This document shows positions 16,605-25,718 of a DNA stretch of 64,000 bases, piece by piece. Made by a program: the position numbers and the translations under genes. Source of the stretch: Paenarthrobacter sp. GOM3 (GTDB taxonomy: Bacteria; Actinomycetota; Actinomycetes; Actinomycetales; Micrococcaceae); assembly GCF_018215265.2 (NCBI RefSeq), contig NZ_CP136562.1:3720001-3784000 (forward strand), read 5' to 3'. A model generated the notes under the pieces. The model saw only the letters and a list, made by a program, of their open reading frames with translations. It had not been told where the DNA came from and ran no database searches. Positions within the stretch are counted from its first letter, which is position 1; every line of letters starts with the position of its first letter.

Positions 16605-17063
16605 ATGGTGAACATGATTCATGACCCGTGGGAGTGCACTGACCTGCAGGAGCCTCCACAGGATTGGATACGTGCCACCGAGAACGGCTGGGGCGCCTTG
16701 GTCGTCTGGGCTGCTGGTCCTGGCAACGTTGCGAGAGTGCGCTTGGCACCGGATGACCGGTACGGTTCGATTGCCCGCCTATTCGGGGACGGAAAACAGA
16801 GACAGCAATTCCGGCTGACTGAAGCCGACCAGTCATCCATCGACGATGACATCGATGCCTATCTGGCCGACGCGGGAATCCCGCCGAGACCCCGCGGATT
16901 CAACTGGTTCATCCGTCGCCCGTCCGGCGTCGACCTTGACGACGATACGTTCTGGAGTGCCATCTGGGATGCCACAACAAAGCGACTTCCGCACGAAGGT
17001 TTGCGTCCGTCAATGATGACAGGACCCGCGAAGGAGGCCATGGCTAGCTTCTACCAGGACTGA
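16605..17063 (+). CDS. Hypothetical protein
   Basis: A 152-residue soluble protein starting MVNMIHDPWECTDLQ behind AAGGATGAAAG. It is Asp- and Trp-rich and has no recognised motif. The gene stands alone: the 200 bases upstream (16402-16604) hold no gene that I can see, and 140 bases separate it from the next gene. Confidence 0.55.
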   Translation: MVNMIHDPWECTDLQEPPQDWIRATENGWGALVVWAAGPGNVARVRLAPDDRYGSIARLFGDGKQRQQFRLTEADQSSIDDDIDAYLADAGIPPRPRGFNWFIRRPSGVDLDDDTFWSAIWDATTKRLPHEGLRPSMMTGPAKEAMASFYQD

Positions 17064-17205
17064 GACCCAGCGCATTCAGTGCGGTCCAAGATCTCTATAC
17101 AGGACCCCGTGGTGCCGGTGGCCGGGAATGCCCATGACGTAGAATCGCGGTGAGGCGAAGCTCAAGGCCGAAATTCCGGCACCGCTGTCAGGGGGAGAGG
17201 TCAGA

Positions 17206-17643
17206 ATGTTCGGTTCGAAGAAGAAGCTCAACGACCTGATGGAGCAGCTGAGGCCGGACTTGAGTCGGGAGTCGCTCGGCGTCGGCACCAATTTCCCGGG
17301 CGTCGCCCCGAACCCGGTCCTCAGCGGTGAAGCGCGGAAGCGCAATGCGGAACTGCGCAATGGAACGCTGGCGCTTGGTGTTCTCGTCGACTGGCGGGAG
17401 GTCAACAACAACCCGCGCGTTGTCCTGATGCTCGACGTGGAAACCGCCGACGGTATCTCCTTTCGTGGCATCGCAGACGAAAGCCTAACGATCACCGCTC
17501 TCACCCGACTCGCCCCAGGACAGACTTTGCCAGTGCGCTACCGGCCAGCCGTCATGGACCACTACGTGGCCCTTGCCCCGGACGCGGACCCCGCCGATGT
17601 GCAGCAGCTTTCTGACTTGATCGCGAGCCGCAAGCGGATCTGA
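17206..17643 (+). CDS. Hypothetical protein, DUF3592-like character
   Basis: A 145-residue protein behind AGGGGGAGAGG. The middle has alternating beta strands (ALGVLVDWREVNNNPRVVLML) and the C-terminal part reads LAPGQTLPVRYRPAVMD, a pattern seen in small beta-rich domains where a residue run sets a conversion to a 'VRYRP' turn. It lacks a signal peptide and membrane segments. The family is not certain. Confidence 0.55.
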   Translation: MFGSKKKLNDLMEQLRPDLSRESLGVGTNFPGVAPNPVLSGEARKRNAELRNGTLALGVLVDWREVNNNPRVVLMLDVETADGISFRGIADESLTITALTRLAPGQTLPVRYRPAVMDHYVALAPDADPADVQQLSDLIASRKRI

Positions 17644-17796
17644 CTCAGAGCCGCAAACCGCCAAGGGAGGCGAAGCCACGTTGGATAGCGAACTTCCCCC
17701 GTCTCAAGCCAGCGGCGCCCACACGTTAGTGACCGATAGTGTTATCTCAACTGGGGACCACCCAGCCGTAAAAGTAGACCCAATGGGGGAAATAGA

Positions 17797-18519
17797 GTGA
17801 AGAAGTTTGCGCTGCAGAGCGTCGGTATGTCGGCGTTGGTAGTGATGGCACTGACAGGATGTGGTGGGTCAACGGGCTCGACTGATGCCGCTTCGCCGGA
17901 GGCTACGGCGTCCCCGACGCCCACCGCCGCCAAGCAGTACACCAACGACGAGCTCGTTGAACTGGTCAAGCAGATCAAGCCGAAGTCCGGCAAAGAATTG
18001 ACAGTCGCCTCCAGCGAGGAACTCGCCCAGGAGAACCCCATGAAGGCGCTCCTGAGCATGTTCACCGTCGAACCCGCTGAGTGCAAGGACCTTTCAACGC
18101 TGGGCGGCAGTGAGACCCTCGCCGGTTCAACCACGGCGGCGGGCGCAGATCTGAATGCTGAATCGGGGGTCATGGCAATGGTTACCCTGACGTCCGGGCT
18201 CGACAAGCAGAAGCTTCAGGACAGCATCGATAAGAGCGGCGCCCAGGCCGAGAAGTGCGCCAAGATGACGCTGTCCATGTCCGGCCAGTCGATGAACGTG
18301 TCCACTGAAAAGTTTGACGGCATCAGCGCCGTCCCCGGAACTGTGGCCTACAAGACCGAAATGTCCACAGCGAGCGGCTCGGCTCAAACCACCTACATGG
18401 CCTACGCCATCAAGGATGGGGTGCTGATTTCCGCTTCGGCATCCGGCAAGGGCGCCGAAGCCGACGGCGTTGCCACCGCCAGCGACCTCATGGAGCAGGC
18501 CGCAGCGCTGATCAAATAG
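17797..18519 (+). CDS. Secreted lipoprotein, PknH-sensor-like size
   Basis: A 240-residue lipoprotein read from GTG behind GGGGGAAATAGA. Residues 1-22 form a signal peptide with lipobox LTGC (Cys22), followed by a Ser/Thr/Pro/Ala linker and a domain with two further conserved-looking Cys residues (AECKDL, AEKCAKM) that could form a disulphide. The layout matches the secreted sensor-like lipoproteins common in actinobacteria, but no ligand or partner is evident. A strong hairpin terminator follows. Confidence 0.75.
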   Translation: MKKFALQSVGMSALVVMALTGCGGSTGSTDAASPEATASPTPTAAKQYTNDELVELVKQIKPKSGKELTVASSEELAQENPMKALLSMFTVEPAECKDLSTLGGSETLAGSTTAAGADLNAESGVMAMVTLTSGLDKQKLQDSIDKSGAQAEKCAKMTLSMSGQSMNVSTEKFDGISAVPGTVAYKTEMSTASGSAQTTYMAYAIKDGVLISASASGKGAEADGVATASDLMEQAAALIK

Positions 18520-18531
18520 CAGCCCGCCCAC

Positions 18532-18565
18532 CCAGGGCCGCGACCCTCATGGGTCGCGGCCCTGG
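18532..18565 (+). terminator. Perfect 15-bp hairpin terminator
   Basis: A 15-bp perfect stem (CCAGGGCCGCGACCC) with the loop TCAT, 12 bases after the lipoprotein stop and followed by TCGTTTAA. It ends transcription of the lipoprotein gene and would also block leftward reading of the pseudogene beyond it. Confidence 0.8.
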
Positions 18566-18569
18566 TCGT

Positions 18570-18830
18570 TTAACTGACGGCGGCCCGTTCCCGAACCTCC
18601 GTCACCACACTCCGGTTCCGCGCCGACTCTTCGACGGCGGCCAGCACCCGCTGGATCTGTAACCCGTCATCGAACGACGGCGACGGCTGGCTTCCGTCGC
18701 GGACGGCCAGGAGGAAGTCGCGAACCTGGTGCGTAAAGGTGTGCTCCCAACCGATGACGTGCCCCTGCGGCCACCACGCCTCGGAAAGCCAGTCCTGGGG
18801 GTACGAGGCACGTCCGTGCGGCGTGCAACC
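18570..18830 (-). pseudogene. Truncated, internally deleted copy of Gfo/Idh/MocA oxidoreductase
   Basis: The reading gives the C-terminal about 70 residues of a Gfo/Idh/MocA dehydrogenase (WWPQGHVIGWEHTFTHQV... DDGLQIQRVLAAVEESA), nearly identical to the end of the full gene at 22625-23827. Before that it contains YPQDWLSE, matching an internal part (YLQDWLSD) of the full gene, so about 430 bases in between are missing. By hand alignment the last 180 bases are about 94% identical to 22690-22870. No start codon context supports expression. The fragment ends with a natural-looking VTEVRERAAVS tail that differs from the tail of the full copy. Confidence 0.8.
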
Positions 18831-18962
18831 CGAAAGAACAAACGAAACAACCACAGTTCAGAGGTGTCGATCGGGTTTCACCACGACTCACGACTGGCGG
18901 CTTTCAACAATAGCCTGAGGAAACATTGGCTTAGGTAAAGCAAACCGGTAGGGTTTCGGCTT

Positions 18963-20645
18963 ATGACGGTCTCTTCCCCGCGGCGCTTAATTACCGCGGC
19001 ATCACTCACCCTTGCGCTGTTCACCATTTCCTTCTCAGCATCCCCTGCCTCGGCGTTTCCTTCAGCCCCGAACGCAATACAGGTCGGATCCCAACCCGCT
19101 GGCATTGCTGTGGATTCGGGCACGGGGACGGCCTACGTCACTAATTCGACTGATAACACTGTTTCAGTAATAACTAGCGGAAAAGTCACCAACACCATCA
19201 CTGTCGGCGATATACCACAAGGTATAGCAGTGGACCCGGGGACGCATACCGTCTATGTTGCTAATTCCTACAGCGACAGCGTCTCAGTGCTCAATGAAAA
19301 TAAAGTGACTGCCACTATTCCAGTTGGCAAACGCCCTCTGGGAATTGCCGTTAATCCAGAAACGCATTCTGTCTACGTCAGTAACTTCGACAGCAGTTCC
19401 GTCTCGGTTATTTCCGGGACGACCTTGAAAAATACAATCAAAGTTGGCAGGGGGCCTTTCAGCCTTGCGGTCGACACTGGAAACGACACTGTCATTGTTG
19501 CCAACGTAACCAGCAGTACGTTGTCGGTAATTAGCGCGGGTAACGTTGTCCGCACCATCGCGTCGGAATGGAGCCCCCATTCAATCGCGGTGGATCCTGG
19601 AACGCACAAGATTTACGTAGCCAGCAGCGATGCAGGTGTCGATGCTGGCTTGTCGATTATCGACGGTAACAGAGGCACTGAGGTGATTTCACTACCCGGG
19701 CGCCCCCATGGAGTCGCCGTCGATCCGGCAACCCACACCGTTTTCGTCGCAAACAACATGAGCAACCAAGTTTGGGTGATTAATGACGGAAGTGTCACCG
19801 GTTACCTTGGAGTTGACTGGGATCCATGGAACGTGGTCATAGATCCTAAATCGCATACCCTGTACACCACTAACCCCGGCGCCGGCGTCGTCTCGATGGT
19901 GGAAGGCAATTTGACGATGGCAGGCCCTGCGTTCACGGCTATGACGCCTCCCAACACCGCATCAATCGGTTCCACCTATTCCTATACGTTCGCCGCGACT
20001 GCCCAGCCGCCCGCGAAGTTCAAGATTTCCAGTGGTTCACTTCCGCCCGGACTGACACTGGACAGCACGACCAGGGTACTTTCCGGGATTCCAAGCGTCG
20101 AAGGCCAGCATGAATTCCAGGTCACCGCGAGCAACATTGTGGGGCCGAATGCTGTTACGTCAAGATTGACGATTAAAGTGCTGCCAAAGGCCCTTTCAAA
20201 GGACTTTAATGGCGATGCCTCCACCGATGTCCTGGCTAGGGACGCCTCAGGCCTTCTGTGGCTCTACCCGGGCAATGGCCAAGGCGGCTGGCTTTCCGCC
20301 GTACGTGTCGGTAGCGGGTGGAGCGGCATGTCTGCCATTGCATCAGTTCTCGATTTCAATGGCGATCGCAACATGGATGTCATGGCCCGCGACACCAGCG
20401 GATCGCTCTGGCTCTACCCTGGAAACGGCAAAGCCGGCTGGCTCGCCCCAATAAAGATCGGAACCGGCTGGAACGTCATGAGCGAACTCACCAGCCCCGG
20501 CGACTTCAACGGCGACACATACACAGACCTCCTCGCCCGCGACACCAGCGGATCACTCTGGCTCTACCCCGGAAACGGCAAAGGCAGCTGGCTCGCACCC
20601 ACCAAAAACGGAACCGGCTGGAACGTCATGTCACAAATTAATTAG
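18963..20645 (+). CDS. Secreted YVTN beta-propeller / putative Ig / FG-GAP repeat protein 1
   Basis: A 560-residue secreted protein. A Sec signal peptide (residues 1-30, cleavage after ASPASA) leads into seven or so YVTN-type blades of about 42 residues, each with the pattern GIAVDPGTHTVYVANS (about 35-320). A short Ig-like domain (FKISSGSLPPGLTLDS..., about 325-405) follows, then FG-GAP/VCBS-like repeats (DFNGDGNTDVLARD type, about 410-560) with Ca-binding-looking DxNxD loops. Such proteins are extracellular, often adhesive or carbohydrate-facing. It ends early with VMSQIN. Its sister lies 125 bases downstream. Confidence 0.85.
   Translation: MTVSSPRRLITAASLTLALFTISFSASPASAFPSAPNAIQVGSQPAGIAVDSGTGTAYVTNSTDNTVSVITSGKVTNTITVGDIPQGIAVDPGTHTVYVANSYSDSVSVLNENKVTATIPVGKRPLGIAVNPETHSVYVSNFDSSSVSVISGTTLKNTIKVGRGPFSLAVDTGNDTVIVANVTSSTLSVISAGNVVRTIASEWSPHSIAVDPGTHKIYVASSDAGVDAGLSIIDGNRGTEVISLPGRPHGVAVDPATHTVFVANNMSNQVWVINDGSVTGYLGVDWDPWNVVIDPKSHTLYTTNPGAGVVSMVEGNLTMAGPAFTAMTPPNTASIGSTYSYTFAATAQPPAKFKISSGSLPPGLTLDSTTRVLSGIPSVEGQHEFQVTASNIVGPNAVTSRLTIKVLPKALSKDFNGDASTDVLARDASGLLWLYPGNGQGGWLSAVRVGSGWSGMSAIASVLDFNGDRNMDVMARDTSGSLWLYPGNGKAGWLAPIKIGTGWNVMSELTSPGDFNGDTYTDLLARDTSGSLWLYPGNGKGSWLAPTKNGTGWNVMSQIN
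20344..20545 (+). repeat. 202-bp near-identical segment shared with the sister gene (22179-22380)
   Basis: The FG-GAP coding segment starting CAGTTCTCGATTTC is repeated with only a few differences at 22179-22380 in the second propeller gene, while the propeller and Ig parts of the two genes are much less alike. Within this gene the module GACACCAGCGGATC..CTCTGG also recurs about 150 bases later. The pattern suggests recent gene conversion or slippage between FG-GAP modules. Confidence 0.8.
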
Positions 20646-20770
20646 TCAAGGGCTCGGACAACTCTCCTTATTACGGCCCGCAGTCAGTACCAGTGCGCAT
20701 CGTTTTCGCCACGCAACATAGCAAATAGTCCAACGTCCGTTAGTACGTGATCCAGATAAGGTTTGGCACT

Positions 20771-22480
20771 ATGGCCATCAAATCCCTCCGGCATGCCGCT
20801 GCAGCGATATCGCTTTCGCTCGCGTTTCTTATTGCACCCTCGATGACATCAACCGCAGTGGCGGAACCAGCGGTGACCGATTGGGTGCCGGTAGGCGAGA
20901 CTCCTCTAGAGGTGGCCCTCGATCCAAGCACCGGAACCGTCTACTCAACAAATTCCACTAGCAATACGGTTTCGATAATTCAGGGGAGTACCGTGACCCA
21001 CACGGTACCCGTGGGCGATAGGCCTTGGGGTATCGCAGTGGATACTGCAACCCACACGGTTTATGTGGCAAACACTGGCTCCGGGACCGTTTCAGTGATC
21101 AAGGGAACCTCCGTGACCGCCACCGTGCCCGTCGGAGGTTCTCCTGTGGCCGTGGCGGTTGATCCTTCGACACACATTGCGTATGTCACTAACTGGAGCA
21201 GCAAGCCAGGCAGCACTGATACCAATCATCATCTGACGATCATCAAGAATGAACAAGTGACTACCCGCGTAACAGTGGGCTACTACCCTTCAGACGTGGC
21301 TGTAGACCCTGGAACCCACACTGTTTACGTGGCAAACCAGCACAGTGGGACCGTATCCATACTCAATGGGACTGCTGTGACTAAAACTCTGCAACTGACG
21401 GAGTACGGCAGCTTCCCTTTGGGTGTAACAGTTGATCCAACTAGCCACACTGTGTACGTGGCAAACATGATGACACAGGGGATGACAGTGATTAAGGGCG
21501 ATGCCGTCTCGGCTCAAATCGCCGTTCCAGGAGGTGCCCGGGACGTCGCAATCGACCCGAAGACACAGACCGTGTATGCGAGCGTAGTCAACGGTGCAGA
21601 ACTAGGAATATCTGTAATCAACGGTGGGGTGGTTACACAACGGATTAACACCGGTGGGGAGGTTTTTGGTATCACCGTCAATCCAAATACCCACACCGTC
21701 TATGCGGCCACTGCTAAGGACGAAGTTCTAATTCTGGACGGTGCCACCACCGCAGCGGTACCGGTTATAACTTCTCCGGCTACTCCTCCAACAGCGACGG
21801 TTGGATATGAATATTCATACCGTTTTGAGGTCACCGCTGCACCGCCGGCACCGTTGAGCATCATTTCTGGGTCGATCCCGCCAGGGACGTCTCTCGATTC
21901 TGCCACTGGTACGCTCAGCGGACTACCCACCACGGCGGGGAAGTTCACCTTCAGAGTTTCAGCCCGCAACATTCTCGGTACCAGCGCGACTTCGCCGACG
22001 GTAACGATCACTGTTCTGCCCAAACCGATAACCAAAGACTTTGACGGCGACAATTTTACGGACGTCATCGCTCGGGACGCATCCGGGTCGCTGTTGCTAT
22101 TTCGAGGCAATTCCGAAGGTGGGACAGGCGGAGCTCGGGTAATCGGGACAGGCTGGAACGTAATGTCGGCAATCACTACAGTTCTCGATTTCAATGGCGA
22201 TCGCAACATGGATGTCATGGCCCGAGACACCAGCGGCTCACTCTGGCTCTACCCCGGAAACGGCAAAGGCAGCTGGCTCGCACCCACCAAAATCGGAACC
22301 GGCTGGAACGTCATGAGCGAACTCACCAGCCCCGGCGACTTCAACGGCGACACATACACAGACCTCCTCGCCCGCGACACCGCCGGATATCTGTGGAACT
22401 ATCGTGGTAACGGTAAAGGCGGGTGGCTTACTCCCGGCGCAATCAGCTCTGGTTGGAACGGCCTTTCACCGATCCTTTGA
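20771..22480 (+). CDS. Secreted YVTN beta-propeller / putative Ig / FG-GAP repeat protein 2
   Basis: A 569-residue paralogue of the protein at 18963-20645. The signal peptide (about 1-36, ending TSTAVA) is followed by YVTN blades (VDTATHTVYVANTGSGTVSVI and relatives), an Ig-like domain (PLSIISGSIPPGTSLDSATG) and three FG-GAP-type modules (DFDGDNFTDVIARD, DFNGDRNMDVMARD, DFNGDTYTDLLARD). ATG at 20771 is taken as the start because AAGG lies ten bases upstream; a GTG 24 bases earlier is possible. The end of the gene is about 140 bases before the convergent dehydrogenase stop. Confidence 0.85.
   Translation: MAIKSLRHAAAAISLSLAFLIAPSMTSTAVAEPAVTDWVPVGETPLEVALDPSTGTVYSTNSTSNTVSIIQGSTVTHTVPVGDRPWGIAVDTATHTVYVANTGSGTVSVIKGTSVTATVPVGGSPVAVAVDPSTHIAYVTNWSSKPGSTDTNHHLTIIKNEQVTTRVTVGYYPSDVAVDPGTHTVYVANQHSGTVSILNGTAVTKTLQLTEYGSFPLGVTVDPTSHTVYVANMMTQGMTVIKGDAVSAQIAVPGGARDVAIDPKTQTVYASVVNGAELGISVINGGVVTQRINTGGEVFGITVNPNTHTVYAATAKDEVLILDGATTAAVPVITSPATPPTATVGYEYSYRFEVTAAPPAPLSIISGSIPPGTSLDSATGTLSGLPTTAGKFTFRVSARNILGTSATSPTVTITVLPKPITKDFDGDNFTDVIARDASGSLLLFRGNSEGGTGGARVIGTGWNVMSAITTVLDFNGDRNMDVMARDTSGSLWLYPGNGKGSWLAPTKIGTGWNVMSELTSPGDFNGDTYTDLLARDTAGYLWNYRGNGKGGWLTPGAISSGWNGLSPIL
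22179..22380 (+). repeat. Second copy of the 202-bp FG-GAP segment
   Basis: This is the partner of 20344-20545. The same length with no gaps and the few scattered differences, against more strongly diverged flanks, point to conversion between the two genes. Confidence 0.8.
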
Positions 22481-22624
22481 TCAGAGCCCGAAGCGGATAT
22501 GTTTTCTTCGCAAACGTCACGGCGTCCATGTCCTCGTCGGTGTATGCGTTGTCGTATCGTCCGGATGGATGCCGCCGCCCGAGGAAAGAACCGTCCATCA
22601 CCTACCCGCTTTTCACGAAACGGG

Positions 22625-23827
22625 CTAATTACTTCGCGCCCAAGACCTCAGATCTCCGGTTCGCTCGCTGTCGGCACCAGCAACCTCAGTCACCGTGCTT
22701 CTGTTCCGCGCCGACTCTTCGACTGCGGCCAGCACCCGCTGGATCTGGAGGCCGTCGTCGAACGACGGCGACGGCTGGCTTCCGTCGCGGACGGCCAGGA
22801 GGAAGTCGCGAACCTGGTGCGTAAAGGTGTGCTCCCAACCGATGATGTGCCCCTGCGGCCACCACGCCGCAGCGTAAGGGTGCTCGGGCGCGTTGACCAG
22901 GATCCGCCGGAAGCCCTGTTCCCGCACGGGAAGCGTGGCGTCCAGGAAGCCGAGCTCGTTGAGGTTCTCCAGGTCGAACGTCAACGAACCCAAAGACCCG
23001 TAGATCTCTATCTTCAAAGAGTTCTTCTGCCCGGTAGCCACTCGTGACGCTTCTACCGACGCGCTGAGGCCGCCGGTCAGGCCCAAGGTGGCCCACGCGG
23101 CGTCGTCGACTGTCACTTTCTCCAGCCCAGCGGCACCGGGGCGTTCGGTCACAAAGGTCCGCAGCGTCCCCGTCACTTCAGTGACGGTCTGCCCGGTGAG
23201 GTGCTGGACCTGGTCGATGGCGTGGGAGGCGATATCGCCCAGCGCCCCGGAACCGGCCGTTTCCTTCCGGAGCCGCCAACTCATGGGGGCGTCGACGTCG
23301 GAAAGCCAGTCCTGGAGGTAAGCGGCACGCACGTGCCGCACGGTTCCGAGACGCCCTTCGGCAATCAGTTCACGGGCCAATGCCAGCGCAGGCACGCGGC
23401 GGTAATTGAACCCGACCATCGACTGCACGCCCTGATCCCGGGCCGAGGTGGCCGCTTCCGCCATCAATTCAGCCTCTCCCAGCGTGTTGGCCAGCGGCTT
23501 TTCCACGAGCACATGCTTGCCCGCTTCCAGCGCGGCAATAGCGATCTCCGCGTGCATCCAACCCGGAGCGCAGATGTCCACAATGTCGATGTCGTCCCGG
23601 GCTATTACGGAACGCCAGTCAGTGGCGGACTCGGCCCAGCCATACTTGGCGGCAGCCTCAGCCACCGCTAAGGCGTCCCGGCCCACGAGCACCGTCTGCT
23701 CGAAGGCCGGGACGTCGAAGAAACTGGCCACATTCCGCCACGCATTCGAGTGGGCCTTCCCCATGAACGCGTAGCCGATCGCGGCAACGCCCAGAGGACG
23801 GCCCGCGGGAAGAGTGGAGATAGTCAT
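22625..23827 (-). CDS. Gfo/Idh/MocA family oxidoreductase (second of operon)
   Basis: A 400-residue NAD(P)-dependent dehydrogenase. The Rossmann motif lies at the N-terminus (GVAAIGYAFMGKAHSNAW), followed by the signature EKPLANT (about 100-106) that carries the catalytic Lys, and the C-terminal substrate domain with DIASHAIDQVQHL. ATG at 23827 has AGGAAC upstream and lies four bases after the ThuA stop. It is the final gene of the LacI-MalFG-type operon and probably oxidises a sugar, inositol or derivative. The last about 18 residues (AGADSERTGDLRSWARSN) differ from the natural-looking end of the truncated copy at 18570 and may be the product of rearrangement. Confidence 0.8.
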   Translation of the reverse strand: MTISTLPAGRPLGVAAIGYAFMGKAHSNAWRNVASFFDVPAFEQTVLVGRDALAVAEAAAKYGWAESATDWRSVIARDDIDIVDICAPGWMHAEIAIAALEAGKHVLVEKPLANTLGEAELMAEAATSARDQGVQSMVGFNYRRVPALALARELIAEGRLGTVRHVRAAYLQDWLSDVDAPMSWRLRKETAGSGALGDIASHAIDQVQHLTGQTVTEVTGTLRTFVTERPGAAGLEKVTVDDAAWATLGLTGGLSASVEASRVATGQKNSLKIEIYGSLGSLTFDLENLNELGFLDATLPVREQGFRRILVNAPEHPYAAAWWPQGHIIGWEHTFTHQVRDFLLAVRDGSQPSPSFDDGLQIQRVLAAVEESARNRSTVTEVAGADSERTGDLRSWARSN

Positions 23828-23831
23828 GTTC

Positions 23832-24578
23832 CTAGTCCTCGAACCAACCCCGGGCCGGGTTGGAGACCTCGGGGGCTTCCCGGAAGACACCGGGCTGGGC
23901 CACCCAGCCGACGCCGTTGGCGATGACCCTTTGGATCTGCGGCTGGTGGTACACCGGGTATTCCTGGTCGCCGGGGCTGAAGTAGAAGATCCGACCCTTG
24001 CCGCGCGAGAACGTCACTCCCGAGCGGAACACCTCTCCCCCGGTGAACGAGCTGATGAAGATCAGGTCATCGGGCTCGGGGATGTCGAACAGTTCGCCGT
24101 ACATTTCCTGCTGCGGAATGACGATCGGGCTTTCAATACCGGCTGCAATCGGGTGCGAAGGCTTGACCGTCCACACGAGTTCCCGTTCGCCCTCGTTGCG
24201 CCACTTCAGGGAACACGTGGTGCCCAACAATCGAGTGAAGATCTTGGCGAAGTGTCCCGAGTGCAGGACCACCAAGCCCATTCCGCCAAGCACATGCCGC
24301 TGCACGCGCTCCACCACTTCGTCGGCTACTTCTCCATGGGCGATGTGTCCCCACCACAGCAGCACGTCGGTCTGCTCCAGAACTTCCTCGGAAAGTCCAT
24401 GCTCGGGATCGGCCAAGGTGGCCGTGCTGATTTCGGAGTCCGGGTAGAACCCACGGAGCCCGGCAGCAATGGCGCCGTGGATCCCCTCCGGGTACATCTC
24501 CCCGATGGTTGCAGGCTCGTTGCGGGCCTCGTGCACTGCCTCGTTCCAGACAACAATCTTCAGTTTCGTATCAGTCAT
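23832..24578 (-). CDS. ThuA-like domain protein
   Basis: A 248-residue protein of the ThuA (trehalose utilisation-like) family, a glutamine-amidotransferase-like fold. The [13 protein letters not shown] and [14 protein letters not shown] segments and the late [19 protein letters not shown] are typical. Such proteins accompany Gfo/Idh/MocA dehydrogenases in sugar operons and are thought to help metabolise 3-keto sugars; the reaction is not settled. The start codon follows the TAA of the preceding gene directly (TAAATG), so the two are coupled. Confidence 0.85.
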   Translation of the reverse strand: MTDTKLKIVVWNEAVHEARNEPATIGEMYPEGIHGAIAAGLRGFYPDSEISTATLADPEHGLSEEVLEQTDVLLWWGHIAHGEVADEVVERVQRHVLGGMGLVVLHSGHFAKIFTRLLGTTCSLKWRNEGERELVWTVKPSHPIAAGIESPIVIPQQEMYGELFDIPEPDDLIFISSFTGGEVFRSGVTFSRGKGRIFYFSPGDQEYPVYHQPQIQRVIANGVGWVAQPGVFREAPEVSNPARGWFED

Positions 24579-25682
24579 TTAGAGCACCACTTCACGTTGT
24601 TCGAGGGCGGATTTGTAGCAGGCATCGAGCACCAGGGCACGGCTGAGGGCAAGGGATCCGTCGTGGCTGCCCCACACTGTCTCGCCACCGCGCACAGCGG
24701 CAATGAAATCGTCGACGACGGCCTGGTGGGCTCGACCGGGTTCGGCCACCACCTCAAAGTCGGCGTTCTCGCCGTCCTTCTCGGTGAAGACGTGGACGTC
24801 CGCTACCGGATTCTCGGAGGCGCCGATCGAGCGCAAGTCCGCACCGCCGTCGGTCCCGTAAACGGTGAAGTCCATCAAGTCCCGCTCGTCGCGGTACGTG
24901 GCCCACCCCGCTTCCAGGATCAAGGTACCGCCGCCTTCCAACCGGATGAACGCTGATGCGAAGTCTTCCACTTCAAATTTATGGCTGGAGTTGGAGGCTG
25001 TGTAGCGGGCGTTGCCGCCGAGGCCGCGCGGGCCGAGTTCGGAATGGGTCGACGCCGAGACGGCAAGCACCTTGGGCTCGCCGAGGAGGTGCAGCGAGTA
25101 GTCCAGCACGTGGACACCGATATCAGCCAATGGCCCACCGCCGGCAAGTTCGGGGTTGGTGAACCAACTGCCCAGCATCGGAATGCCCTGCCTGCGGAGC
25201 CACGATGCTTTGGCGTAGTACGGGCGACCCAGCGTACCGGCGTCGATCACTTCCTTCAGCGCCTGAATGTCACCGCGGCGGCGGTGGTTGAAAGCGACGT
25301 CCAGCACGCGGCCGGCCTTGCGGGCTGCGTCCACCATCTGTTGACCTTCGACGGCGTTACGCGCCAACGGCTTTTCGCTCAGCACGTGCAGTCCCCGCTC
25401 GAGCGACGCGATGGCGATGGGCGCGTGCAGGAACGTGGGCACGGCGACGCTGACGGCGTCGAGTCCTGCAAGCTCGATCATGTCTTCCCAGCGGGCGAAG
25501 GCATGCGGAATGCTGTATTCCTCCTTCAGCTGGGCAAGGAGCTCGGCCTCCATGCCGGCGACGGCCACAATTTCGACGCCGGGAATGTTGCTGTATGCCT
25601 TGAGGTGCTGCTGGCCGGCCCAACCGATGCCCACAACTCCTACCTTGAGGGTTGCGGACGGGGCCTGCTGCTGAATGCTCAC
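24579..25682 (-). CDS. Gfo/Idh/MocA family oxidoreductase (first of operon)
   Basis: A 367-residue dehydrogenase with a Rossmann start (VGVVGIGWAGQQHLKAYSN), the signature SEKPLARN with the catalytic Lys, and the substrate-domain motif DIGVHVLDYSLHLLG. GTG at 25682 is preceded by AGGAAC. It follows the MalG-type permease gene and precedes the ThuA gene, so it is likely to act on the imported sugar, for example as a 3-dehydrogenase of a glycoside or inositol. Substrate not readable. Confidence 0.85.
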   Translation of the reverse strand: MSIQQQAPSATLKVGVVGIGWAGQQHLKAYSNIPGVEIVAVAGMEAELLAQLKEEYSIPHAFARWEDMIELAGLDAVSVAVPTFLHAPIAIASLERGLHVLSEKPLARNAVEGQQMVDAARKAGRVLDVAFNHRRRGDIQALKEVIDAGTLGRPYYAKASWLRRQGIPMLGSWFTNPELAGGGPLADIGVHVLDYSLHLLGEPKVLAVSASTHSELGPRGLGGNARYTASNSSHKFEVEDFASAFIRLEGGGTLILEAGWATYRDERDLMDFTVYGTDGGADLRSIGASENPVADVHVFTEKDGENADFEVVAEPGRAHQAVVDDFIAAVRGGETVWGSHDGSLALSRALVLDACYKSALEQREVVL

Positions 25683-25718
25683 GTTGTTCCTGTTCTTTCT
25701 GGGGTTACTAGGTTTGGG

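Noticed and set aside
17076..17504. Minus-strand 142-codon frame opposite the 17206 gene
   Set aside because: Ser/Arg-rich antisense reading; the plus-strand gene has a ribosome site and normal composition.
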